Origin: Bacteroidales bacterium UBA3742
Lineage (GTDB): Bacteria > Bacteroidota > Bacteroidia > Bacteroidales > Paludibacteraceae
Length of the DNA: 10,512 bases
Direction: 5' to 3'
Assembly (NCBI GenBank): GCA_002371785.1
Contig: DFGU01000058.1
Span: 1 to 10,512, forward strand
The first letter of the stretch is position 1, and each line of letters opens with the position of its first letter. Below are positions 1 through 6,482 of this stretch, one piece after another. The notes under the pieces are model-generated. The model was given only the letters and a program-made list of their open reading frames with translations, ran no database searches and had not been told where the DNA came from. The translations under genes were made by a program, and so were the position numbers.

Positions 1-905
1 AGCAGGAAGCCGAGTGGATAGCGCAGAAGGGGATACAATGCTGGTGGCATACCGATCCGGACTACCCCACCCGCCTGCGTGAATGCGCCGACCGGCCGCT
101 CATGCTCTTCGGCAAGGGACGGATAAACCATTCGGAGGGCAAGATGGTGAGCGTCGTCGGTACGCGCCGCGCCACGGAGAGGGGTAAGGAATTGGCCCGA
201 CGGCTGGTGCTGGAACTGGCGCAGGAATGCCCCGACGTGACCATCATCAGCGGACTGGCCTACGGCATCGACGTAGCGGCCCATCGTGCCGCGATAGAAG
301 CCGACCTACAGACACTCATCATCCCCGCCCACGGACTGGATCGCATCTACCCCGCCGTGCATCGCCCCGTAGCCGTAGAGGCACTCCGGAACGGCGGCAT
401 ACTGACGGAATATATGTCGGGTACCGAACCCGAGAAGATCAACTTCGTCGCCCGCAACCGCATCGTGGCCGGACTGGCCGACGCGGTAGTGGTGGTGGAG
501 TCACGCAATCGAGGCGGATCGCTCATCACCGCCGGACTGGCCACCGACTACAACCGCGACCTCTTTGCCTTCCCCGGCCGACCGGGTGACGAGGAGTACC
601 GCGGCTGCAACGACCTGATACGGCTGCAACGCGCCACGCTCATCGACTCGGCGCACGACCTGGTGCAAGCCATGGGATGGCAGACACAGCAGCCCAAGCA
701 GACGCGCCTCTTTGAAGGCGCAGAGCCGACGGAGGACGAGGGGAAGTTAATACGGTTGTTGCGCCAAGCCGAGGACGGCATGCATATCAACCAGCTGGTG
801 GCCCAGAGCGGCATGGACTATGCCGAGGTATCGGGCGAACTGATCATGCTGGAGATGGAGGGGAAGGTACGCGCCGTAGCCGGCGGAATTTATCGAGCAG
901 TTTAG
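1..905 (+). CDS. dprA: DNA-processing protein DprA (5' end missing)
   Basis: DprA/Smf binds incoming single-stranded DNA in the cytoplasm and loads RecA during natural transformation. The reading frame is open from base 3 (300 codons visible) and ends at the TAG at 903-905; family members are about 360-380 residues, so some 60-80 N-terminal residues lie upstream. The visible part begins at the start of the Rossmann domain: a DPDYPTRL segment, then LMLFGKG, the VVGTRRAT nucleotide-fold turn, IISGLAYGID, the GGILTEY strand, NRIVAGLADAVVVVE and SRNRGGSLITA. These are the most conserved DprA segments. The last 65 or so residues (from EDEGKLIRLL) fit the winged-helix DprA C-terminal domain. The ATG at 102 is internal to the conserved domain and is not the real start. 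No SAM domain can be judged because the N-terminus is absent. The next gene begins 437 bases downstream and appears unrelated. Family assignment is very secure. Confidence 0.96.
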   Translation, partial: QEAEWIAQKGIQCWWHTDPDYPTRLRECADRPLMLFGKGRINHSEGKMVSVVGTRRATERGKELARRLVLELAQECPDVTIISGLAYGIDVAAHRAAIEADLQTLIIPAHGLDRIYPAVHRPVAVEALRNGGILTEYMSGTEPEKINFVARNRIVAGLADAVVVVESRNRGGSLITAGLATDYNRDLFAFPGRPGDEEYRGCNDLIRLQRATLIDSAHDLVQAMGWQTQQPKQTRLFEGAEPTEDEGKLIRLLRQAEDGMHINQLVAQSGMDYAEVSGELIMLEMEGKVRAVAGGIYRAV

Positions 906-934
906 ATTTGAAAGAAAAAAACAATAAAAACATG

Positions 935-1057
935 TCCGAAATAGGTTGTTAGCACTTCGTGCTCTGTGTCTTAGCCGGAAAATGCGTCTTTGTAAGCAAG
1001 CTTCCATGCCGCCTTCTCAGTCTAATCCACACTCTACGAGTAACAACCTATCTCGGA
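935..1057. repeat. Intergenic inverted-repeat element, 17-bp arms
   Basis: The arms TCCGAAATAGGTTGTTA (935-951) and TAACAACCTATCTCGGA (1041-1057) are reverse complements with one mismatch (16 of 17). They enclose 89 bases. A smaller perfect hairpin with a TTC loop (951-963) starts at the inner edge of the left arm. If transcribed, the arms could pair to a long stem. This could be a degenerate MITE-like insertion, an intergenic REP-type element or a structured RNA. No obvious target-site duplication is visible at the outer edges. Confidence 0.55.
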
Positions 1058-1092
1058 AAAACCGAAAAAAGCATCGTACATCTTTATTCCGG

Positions 1093-1140
1093 AGACCGCT
1101 ACGCTGATAGAGTATAGACCGCCTTCGGCTGATAGAATAT
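1093..1140. repeat. Degenerate tandem repeat, unit about 23-25 bp
   Basis: Two adjacent copies share AGACCGC, then CTGATAGA, then a TAT end: 1093-1115 (23 bases) and 1116-1140 (25 bases). The copies differ in the middle (TACG against CTTCGG) and at one purine. A third trace, TATAGAC at 1159-1165, echoes the TATAGAC/T seen at 1113-1119 and 1138-1144. The unit has no coding potential that I can support. It may be part of a dispersed intergenic repeat family. Confidence 0.55.
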
Positions 1141-1342
1141 AGATTAAGTAAGAGTGACTATAGACAACTTTTTTATGTTTTTCTGAGGATTGATTTTATT
1201 TCGAAGAAATGAAGATTGAGTTGATAAGGTGGCCCGTAAATTTATTTATGAGGACAACTTAGCAAATCAAGATTCTAAGTACGGAGTACTAAAATCAAGA
1301 ATCAGACTTGTTTTTAAGGTTTTTGTTTATAAAAAATATACC

Positions 1343-2392
1343 ATGAAGAGATATTTCGTATCTATTATGCTGTTGGTGGCATGGGCGCTGACAGCGGGGG
1401 CACAGCAACAGTTGCCGCAGCGGCCGAACGTGGGCAATGCACGGATCGTTGTGCTGGCCAACAACCTGGAGAATTTCTATTATAACTACGACGAGTCCAG
1501 TCGCCCGTCGTACAGCACCGATGCCGGACGCGCCGCCAAGACCAACAAGATCGTGCAGATGATGATCAGTTCGGGTGCGGATATCTTTGCGTTCTGCGAA
1601 GTGGAAGCCAAGCCGATCACGCTGGAGTACCTGGTGCAGGAACTGAATACTGCTGCCGGCGGCGACTACTACGCTGCCGTATCGGACGGTATCAACGTAA
1701 CGAGCGACAGCTATGACAACGCCATCAAGTCGGGTTTTGTTTATCGCAAAGCAACCGTAAAGCCCTACGGCAGCAACTATGCCGCTACCAACGTAACGTA
1801 CTACAAGAACACGATGCGTATCCAAGCCTGGGAAGAACTGGCGACCGGCGAGCGCTTCACGCTCTCGATGAACCACTTCAAGGCCAGTTCGGACGACGCC
1901 TCGAAACAGAAGCGCGTGGACAATGCCAACTGGCTGATAGGCGGACTGAACAACAGCAGCAAGGTGAAAGACCCCGACATACTGATCATGGGCGACCTGA
2001 ATGCCCAGATGGCGGAAGAGGCCATGCAGATCATCGTGAATAACGGCTATGAGGAACAGCTGCTGCGCTATGACGAGGACGCCTACTCGTATATCTACAA
2101 AGGTACGCACGAGCTGATCGACCACGCCTTTGCCAACAGCACGATGGCCGAGCAGATCACCGGCGCCGTAGTATGGCATACCAATACCTCGGCCAGCTAC
2201 AGCAACCGCTATTCGGACCATGATGCCGTGCTCGTCGGCCTGCGTCTGGGTGAAGAAGAGATAGATCCGTCGGGCCTGGATCAAACAACCGTCAGCGTAC
2301 CATGCCGTAAAGAAATACGCCACGGACAAATCGTAATTATCCGTGGCGATGCAGTATATACCGTTACAGGTCAGAAGGTCGTTGGTCGTTAG
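1343..2392 (+). CDS. Secreted endonuclease/exonuclease/phosphatase-family protein
   Basis: This 349-residue protein has the metal-dependent phosphoesterase fold shared by DNase I-like nucleases and some phosphatases. Motifs in order: NNLENFY (about 40-46), FCEVE with likely catalytic Glu86, MNHFK (His178), MGDLN (Asp218, Asn220), IDH (Asp260-His261) and SDHD (Asp292-His293). The expected catalytic set looks complete. The ATG at 1343 is chosen because MKRYFVSIMLLVAWALTAGA is a good signal peptide; a GTG at 1229 would put 38 unrelated residues before it. Residues 322-346 form a short tail closely matching the end of the convergent pectate lyase. The last codons and the TAG come from a GTCGTTR heptamer array, and the stop overlaps the neighbour's stop. 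The substrate (DNA, RNA, a lipid or a sugar phosphate) cannot be told from sequence. It is probably exported to the periplasm or outside the cell. Confidence 0.88.
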   Translation: MKRYFVSIMLLVAWALTAGAQQQLPQRPNVGNARIVVLANNLENFYYNYDESSRPSYSTDAGRAAKTNKIVQMMISSGADIFAFCEVEAKPITLEYLVQELNTAAGGDYYAAVSDGINVTSDSYDNAIKSGFVYRKATVKPYGSNYAATNVTYYKNTMRIQAWEELATGERFTLSMNHFKASSDDASKQKRVDNANWLIGGLNNSSKVKDPDILIMGDLNAQMAEEAMQIIVNNGYEEQLLRYDEDAYSYIYKGTHELIDHAFANSTMAEQITGAVVWHTNTSASYSNRYSDHDAVLVGLRLGEEEIDPSGLDQTTVSVPCRKEIRHGQIVIIRGDAVYTVTGQKVVGR

Positions 2393-2405
2393 TCGTTGGT
2401 CGTTG
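2378..2405. repeat. GTCGTTR heptamer array 1 (four copies) at convergent gene ends
   Basis: Four perfect-period heptamers lie end to end: GTCGTTG (2378), GTCGTTA (2385), GTCGTTG (2392), GTCGTTG (2399). The array encodes the last residues and stop of the plus-strand phosphoesterase (V-V-G-R-TAG) and, on the other strand, the last residues and stop of the pectate lyase (P-T-T-N-D-TAA). The single A-type copy supplies both stops. A second array with the same unit is at 7589-7637. Confidence 0.85.
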
Positions 2406-2412
2406 GACTAAC
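2388..2412. other. Small hairpin at the convergent junction, weak terminator candidate
   Basis: GTTAGTC (2388-2394) and GACTAAC (2406-2412) are a perfect 7-bp inverted repeat around an 11-base loop. The left arm is part of the heptamer array and the right arm is just outside it. The stem is AT-rich and no T-tract follows on either strand, so intrinsic termination would be weak. It is listed only because nothing better is seen between these convergent genes. Confidence 0.25.
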
Positions 2413-5010
2413 CACTAATCCATTTACGTCATAGACTTTTCCATCGCGGAGGATGAGCAATCGTCCTTCGCGTAGTATTTTACGGGCGGAGGGGACGGCG
2501 TCAGGCATCGTGAGGCCGGTGCCGCTGCCCGAGGCGATGAGGCGGATGACGACGATACCCAGGCGGACGTTGCTGCTGCCCTCACGTTCGATCGAATAGG
2601 TGCCGGGCTGGAGGGGTTCGCTCTCCAGACGCTGGTAGGCGCCGCTGCCGCCGGGCACGTTGAGTTCCTGACGATAGTCGCCGGAGACGAGGTTGATCTG
2701 GCGGTCACCGCCACCCGACGAAACGGCCAAGGCATAGAAGACGGCCGTATAGCCCTCGGGGATGGTGAAGGAGCCGAACTGCTGGTTGTCGCCCGTACGG
2801 CGCGTGATAGCGTAGCTGGTGCCATCGATGGTGATGGAGCCCGCCATCTGGCTACCGGCGGCGGCCATATTGCTGAACATCGTAGCGTCGTTCTCTACCC
2901 CGTTGGTGGCGGCATCGGCAGCGTGGAAGAACCAGAAATGGAGGTCACCCGTACCGGTAGGTTCGGACGAGCTCTGCTGCTCCCAGGCGGCATAGAGCGT
3001 AGCGCCGGAGGGCGTGGTCCAGCTATTGGTGCTGCTACCGTTGGCATCGTAGTACTGCGTACCCGCACCGCCAGTCTGGGAGAAATATCCTAAGAAGGAA
3101 TAGCCCGCGCGCGTGGGGATGGTGATATTCGGCATGGCCTGGTCGAAGACGGCCGAGATCGAGGTCGTACCGCCTGCGCCGCCCTGCGGATCGAGCGTGA
3201 CGGTATAGGTCTGGGGCGACCAAACAGCATAGAGCGTGAGGTCGGCCGTGAGGGTCACGGACTGGCCGATGTTATACTTCGTACCCGATCCCTTGTAGTT
3301 GTCGTTCCACTCCCGGAAGGCATATCCTGCCGGGGCGGTGAAGGTGCAGGGCTGGACGTTGACAGCCTGACCCTGCCGGGCCTCCTGGTCATCCATCTCG
3401 CCCTCGCCGCCGTTCTCGTCGTAACGAAGCGTATAGGTAGGGACGGAAGGCGTATCGCCGGCATAGACGAGGTTGACGGCATAGAAATTGATGCCGCTGT
3501 TGGCGCTACCGAGGTAGATCGTGGTGGCGCCGCCGGTGTAGTTATAGCTCTGCTTGGCAGCCGTAGTAGCGGCAGTCATGGTGGTGAGCGGCGTTCCGCC
3601 GTAGGAGCCGGCGTAGATATTGAGGGTACGCTCGGACGTAGCGTTGGCACTGATGAGATAGACCTCTATGGTACAGGGGCCGGTGACAGCAAAGCTGAGG
3701 CTACGCGCCGCCGCAGAGCCGGTACCGCCGGTCTTAAGTACATGGGTAAAGGCGATGCCCTCGACGGTCTTAGCCGCAGCAGCAAGGGTCACTTTCTTAT
3801 CCGCAGAAGCGGCAATGGTGAGTCCATTGACGGTGGTGGTAGCCGTGATGTCACCGGTGAGGGCCGTGAAGTCGGTGGTGGAGAAATTCCAAGTCAGGTC
3901 GCCGCTGGGTGTCGGCGGGGTGACGGGCGTAGTGTCCTGGGGCGTCGGATCGACGGTAGGCGTCTGGCCGCCGTCGCAGGAGGAGCCTATCTCGCCCTGG
4001 GTGTTGACTACGAGCGTTGCGCCAGCGCCGCAAGTGGCGTTGGTGACGTACTGCTTGGCCGTAGCGGCCGCGAGCTGGTCGTAGGCATAGGTGGGGGCGC
4101 TAACCGTACCGCTATTGGACGGCAGTTTACCCTCGCAGTTGACGAACTTGCAGGCGTTGGTACCGCCGTAGGACTTGAAGATATTCTTAGCCGTATTAGC
4201 CTTGCCGGCAAAGGTGCAACCCTCGAAGTAGGCCTTGGCATTCTCGGGGCCGACGTAGTAGTTGGCTACGGACGAGTTCCAATAGCAGTTGAGGAAATGG
4301 AGCTCGGCATTGCGGCAGCGCACCATACGCTCCTTACATCCCTCGTCCCACCAGCAGTAGGCCCAGGTGAAGTTGTAGGTGCCGTCAGAGGGTTTGTCGG
4401 ACGACGAGGCGCCCAGCAGATTGGTGAAGCGATGGTCGTCGGCGCCACCCGAACCGCCTGCACGCGGCGCTTTGAGGTAGCGGAAGCGGCACCAGCTGAC
4501 CGTGACATTATCCGTAGTACTCTTATTGTCAAAATTGCCGTCGCAGCCATCCTGGAAGTCGCAATGATCCACCCAGGCGTTGGTCACCTTCTCGAAGCAG
4601 AGGTTGTCGTTGCCGTCACAGTCGTAGGCACCGGGTCCCTCGAAGATGAGGTTGCGGATGATGACGTTGGACGAGCTCTTGACGAAGAGGATGCCCGAGG
4701 TGCTGGCGGTCTGCTCGGCGCTCGTGAGGCGCACGCCCGGCAGGCCGAGGATGGTAATATTCTGCGCATTCTGGATGGTGAGCATCGAGCTGAAGGTGAG
4801 CGACTTGGTGATGATGACTACCTTGTTCTTAGCCTTGCTGCCCAGGGCCGACTTGAGCTGGCTGACGCTGGATACCAACGTAGGCGTAGCGCTACCGCCG
4901 CCCGTGACGGACGAGCCGGCATAGCCCCAAGAAGAGGGTGCACAATAGTTGACAGCGCTCATGAGCGAGCAAGCAGAAAGCAAGATAATAGCGATAAACA
5001 GTTTCTTCAT
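2389..5010 (-). CDS. Secreted PL1-type pectate lyase with two InlB-type repeats
   Basis: This 873-residue protein probably cleaves pectate by beta-elimination outside the cell or on its surface. Residues 1-19 are a signal peptide. A PL1 parallel beta-helix covers about 20-345: NAWVDHCDFQDGCDG (144-158), NVTVSWCRF (168-176) and KERMVRCR (226-233). The last matches the family's catalytic-arginine segment, where a Pro is usual and Val230 stands here; the calcium site seems to be built on Asp148/Asp151 and neighbours. A Pro/Thr linker (about 347-369) leads to a beta-rich domain (371-518), perhaps carbohydrate-binding. Two Listeria-Bacteroides repeats follow (about 525-598 and 600-677), each ending in LYAVW or LYAAW. 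Then comes an unassigned beta domain (about 688-826). Residues 843-867 are a tail shared with the convergent phosphoesterase. It has its own promoter at 5038-5069. Exact substrate is inferred from family only. Confidence 0.9.
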   Translation of the reverse strand: MKKLFIAIILLSACSLMSAVNYCAPSSWGYAGSSVTGGGSATPTLVSSVSQLKSALGSKAKNKVVIITKSLTFSSMLTIQNAQNITILGLPGVRLTSAEQTASTSGILFVKSSSNVIIRNLIFEGPGAYDCDGNDNLCFEKVTNAWVDHCDFQDGCDGNFDNKSTTDNVTVSWCRFRYLKAPRAGGSGGADDHRFTNLLGASSSDKPSDGTYNFTWAYCWWDEGCKERMVRCRNAELHFLNCYWNSSVANYYVGPENAKAYFEGCTFAGKANTAKNIFKSYGGTNACKFVNCEGKLPSNSGTVSAPTYAYDQLAAATAKQYVTNATCGAGATLVVNTQGEIGSSCDGGQTPTVDPTPQDTTPVTPPTPSGDLTWNFSTTDFTALTGDITATTTVNGLTIAASADKKVTLAAAAKTVEGIAFTHVLKTGGTGSAAARSLSFAVTGPCTIEVYLISANATSERTLNIYAGSYGGTPLTTMTAATTAAKQSYNYTGGATTIYLGSANSGINFYAVNLVYAGDTPSVPTYTLRYDENGGEGEMDDQEARQGQAVNVQPCTFTAPAGYAFREWNDNYKGSGTKYNIGQSVTLTADLTLYAVWSPQTYTVTLDPQGGAGGTTSISAVFDQAMPNITIPTRAGYSFLGYFSQTGGAGTQYYDANGSSTNSWTTPSGATLYAAWEQQSSSEPTGTGDLHFWFFHAADAATNGVENDATMFSNMAAAGSQMAGSITIDGTSYAITRRTGDNQQFGSFTIPEGYTAVFYALAVSSGGGDRQINLVSGDYRQELNVPGGSGAYQRLESEPLQPGTYSIEREGSSNVRLGIVVIRLIASGSGTGLTMPDAVPSARKILREGRLLILRDGKVYDVNGLVVSPTTND

Positions 5011-5037
5011 TGCACAACGATTTTAAGAAATCGGGTG

Positions 5038-5069
5038 CAAAGTTACAAAAAAAAGTATTCTGCACCAAA
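5038..5069 (-). promoter_or_regulatory. Bacteroidetes-type promoter for the pectate lyase gene
   Basis: Read on the minus strand, TAACTTTG (5045-5038) matches the -7 form TAnnTTTG, and TTTG (5069-5066) matches the -33 box. The spacer is 20 bp. Transcription would start a few bases beyond 5038, leaving a leader of roughly 20-25 bases before the ATG at 5010. The -33 box is in the loop, and the spacer carries the T-tract, of the upstream gene's terminator. Confidence 0.8.
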
Positions 5070-5086
5070 TTTTCGATGCAGAATAC
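5047..5086 (-). terminator. Intrinsic terminator of the five-gene operon
   Basis: GTATTCTGCA (5055-5064) and TGCAGAATAC (5077-5086) form a perfect 10-bp stem with a 12-base loop. On the minus strand it is followed immediately by eight T residues (5054-5047). It starts 34 bases after the stop of the transpeptidase gene ending at 5120, the expected place and orientation. On the plus strand there is also a shorter T-run past 5090, but no gene arrives from that side. Confidence 0.82.
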
Positions 5087-5119
5087 ACATTTTTCGTCAA
5101 TTTATCCACGTCGGGCCGC

Positions 5120-5926
5120 CTATTTCTCGAAGGAGAGCGGCTTATGATCCACGGGGAAGATGATGACTTTCTGCCCCTCCTGGGCGTAGAGATCATGCAG
5201 CGTGGCGACATCTTTGTCGCGTAGACGTACGCAGCCCTCGCTACCCTGTCCGGGCACGGACGACTCGTTGTTGGTGGAGCCATGGATACCGATGGAGGTG
5301 TTGCCGGCCACGGGATGACCCTTGGGATAGCCCTGACTCAGATCGAGACGCATGAACCACGGACCGTAGGCCAGTATGCTGCCGCGTCCGTCCTTGAAGT
5401 CATGAGGCCAGTGGCTGGAGTTCTGGATCTGCTTGATCGTAAAGGGATGCGCCATGGTGCACTCGGGCGTACAGCCGTCACCTTTCGTCGTCTTATTGCC
5501 CTTGTTACGACCGTAGCAGATGGGGAAGGTAGCCGCCAGCAGGGTATCACGGCCTACGACCTCATAGACGGAGAGCGTGAAGTTGGCCTTAGTGATGACG
5601 ATAAAGCAGTTCTTGCGCACCACTTCACGGCGATAAATATGACTAACAGTCAGATCCACCGTCGGTTTCTCCGGCGCAGCAGGCGCTACGACGGTATCTT
5701 TTTTCGCCACAACGGTATCCGTCTTCACACCGGTCAGGGTAGCGATCACCTGGCGCAGCTTGTCCACCTCGTGGCGCAGTTTATCTCGCTCTTGGCGCAA
5801 CTCACGTATCTGAGCCTCCTGTGCGGAGATGATGGAATCTTTGTTAGGATAGCTGCCAAGGGGCACTTGTGCCGTCACGGTCAGAAGCGATGCACAAAGC
5901 ACGCAAAGGGTAAAAATTCGTTTCAT
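5120..5926 (-). CDS. Exported YkuD-type L,D-transpeptidase-like protein with coiled coil
   Basis: YkuD enzymes use a cysteine to form 3-3 cross-links in peptidoglycan, to attach proteins to it, or in some families to edit it. Here the motif is IGIHGSTNNESS (His215) and SEGCVR (Cys232, Arg234), so the catalytic set is intact. The YkuD domain covers about 104-257. Residues 1-20 are a signal peptide ending TVTAQ. Residues about 33-65 have a Leu-rich heptad pattern (QIRELRQERDKLRHEVDKL) and probably form a coiled coil, followed by a Val/Ala/Lys/Pro linker. The protein is 268 residues and is paralogous to the one encoded at 6479-7159, with long identical stretches such as VYEVVGRDTL and GRGSILAYG. 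It sits 10 bp after the SH3b gene and ends before the operon terminator. Whether it makes cross-links or has another YkuD activity is not shown by sequence. Confidence 0.9.
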   Translation of the reverse strand: MKRIFTLCVLCASLLTVTAQVPLGSYPNKDSIISAQEAQIRELRQERDKLRHEVDKLRQVIATLTGVKTDTVVAKKDTVVAPAAPEKPTVDLTVSHIYRREVVRKNCFIVITKANFTLSVYEVVGRDTLLAATFPICYGRNKGNKTTKGDGCTPECTMAHPFTIKQIQNSSHWPHDFKDGRGSILAYGPWFMRLDLSQGYPKGHPVAGNTSIGIHGSTNNESSVPGQGSEGCVRLRDKDVATLHDLYAQEGQKVIIFPVDHKPLSFEK

Positions 5927-5936
5927 ATAATGAGAT

Positions 5937-6482
5937 TTATCTTAATGTACAATAGTCGGAGCATATCCAGGCTACATAGCCACGGTAACGCACCTTATAG
6001 AATCCGTTCACATGTTCGCCGAGATACTCCAGCACATCGCCCTTGTTGAAATAGATGGGTTTGCCGGTCTCTTCCCAAATGAAATAGGGATATTGATTGG
6101 CATCCGGTCCCGTACGCAAGCGAACGTGCTTCGCATGTACTACGCACTGCGTCTTTTGACGAGGTACGGAAGGCGTGTAAGACGAGTTGCCGCAGTCGCA
6201 GAGCGAAGAATAGTCGCGACTGATATAGAGCTCCTGTCCCTGGTAGCTGACACGATACCAGTTGTTGTCGGAACTATTGCCCAGATAGGTCATTACCGTA
6301 CCTTTCGGCAGTTGGCAATAGATACCATAGCCTTCGCCCGGGCCATAACGCAGGCGAACGTTCTTACCGGTAGTCTTGACGCACTTGGCGCTAAGCGTAG
6401 CACCTGATGTCGGGCGCTGCACCATAGGCAGGCCAAAAAGCATGACCATTAGGAGGGTCATGACAAAGAGACGATTTTTCAT
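5937..6482 (-). CDS. Secreted protein with two bacterial SH3 domains
   Basis: The 181-residue product has a hydrophobic export signal (about 1-28, LFVMTLLMVMLFGLP) and two SH3b repeats. The first (about 33-95) contains NVRLRYGPGEGYG, a KGTVMTYLG turn and WYRVSY. The second (about 112-180) contains HVRLRTGPDANQ, KGDVLEYLG and FYKVRYRG. SH3b domains usually bind peptidoglycan peptides or other cell-wall ligands and guide enzymes to them. No catalytic domain is present, so it is probably a wall-binding partner. The start overlaps the preceding transpeptidase stop by 4 bases (ATGA), pointing to translational coupling, and the next transpeptidase starts 10 bases after its stop. Several cysteines (such as Cys34, Cys56, Cys95, Cys97, Cys113, Cys174, Cys178) could form disulfides in the periplasm. 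A direct link to the two transpeptidases is inferred from position. Confidence 0.87.
   Translation of the reverse strand: MKNRLFVMTLLMVMLFGLPMVQRPTSGATLSAKCVKTTGKNVRLRYGPGEGYGIYCQLPKGTVMTYLGNSSDNNWYRVSYQGQELYISRDYSSLCDCGNSSYTPSVPRQKTQCVVHAKHVRLRTGPDANQYPYFIWEETGKPIYFNKGDVLEYLGEHVNGFYKVRYRGYVAWICSDYCTLR

Larger units (their letters stand above)
906..1342. other. Non-coding gap between dprA and the phosphoesterase gene
   Basis: This 437-base gap is AT-rich compared with its flanking genes, and I see no credible coding frame, tRNA or rRNA in it. It holds an inverted repeat with arms at 935-951 and 1041-1057, a small hairpin AGCAC-TTC-GTGCT at 951-963, a degenerate tandem repeat at 1093-1140, and a hairpin-prone leader at 1271-1303. 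A clean TAnnTTTG promoter for the downstream gene was not found, so its start of transcription is unknown. No hairpin with a T-tract was found for dprA either. Confidence 0.7.

Noticed and set aside
102..104. ATG at 102 as the dprA start
   Set aside because: Conserved DprA sequence (DPDYPTRL) is encoded upstream in the same open frame, so the gene begins before the window.
935..1057. Inverted repeat as a complete insertion sequence
   Set aside because: Only 89 bases lie between the arms, there is no transposase frame and no visible target duplication.
1229..1342. N-terminal extension of the phosphoesterase from a GTG at 1229
   Set aside because: It would bury a good signal peptide 39 residues in, and the extra residues look like translated intergenic DNA.
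1295..2329. A 344-codon minus-strand open frame opposite the phosphoesterase gene
   Set aside because: The plus-strand frame carries a signal peptide and the full catalytic motif set; the reverse frame has none.
2378..2405. Heptamer array as a CRISPR array
   Set aside because: Units are 7 bases, directly abutting, with no spacers and no cas genes nearby.
3742..5163. A 473-codon plus-strand open frame opposite the pectate lyase gene
   Set aside because: It mirrors the codon bias of the real gene on the other strand, has a low-complexity Gly/Ala/Arg/Val make-up, no family motif, and crosses the lyase promoter and terminator.
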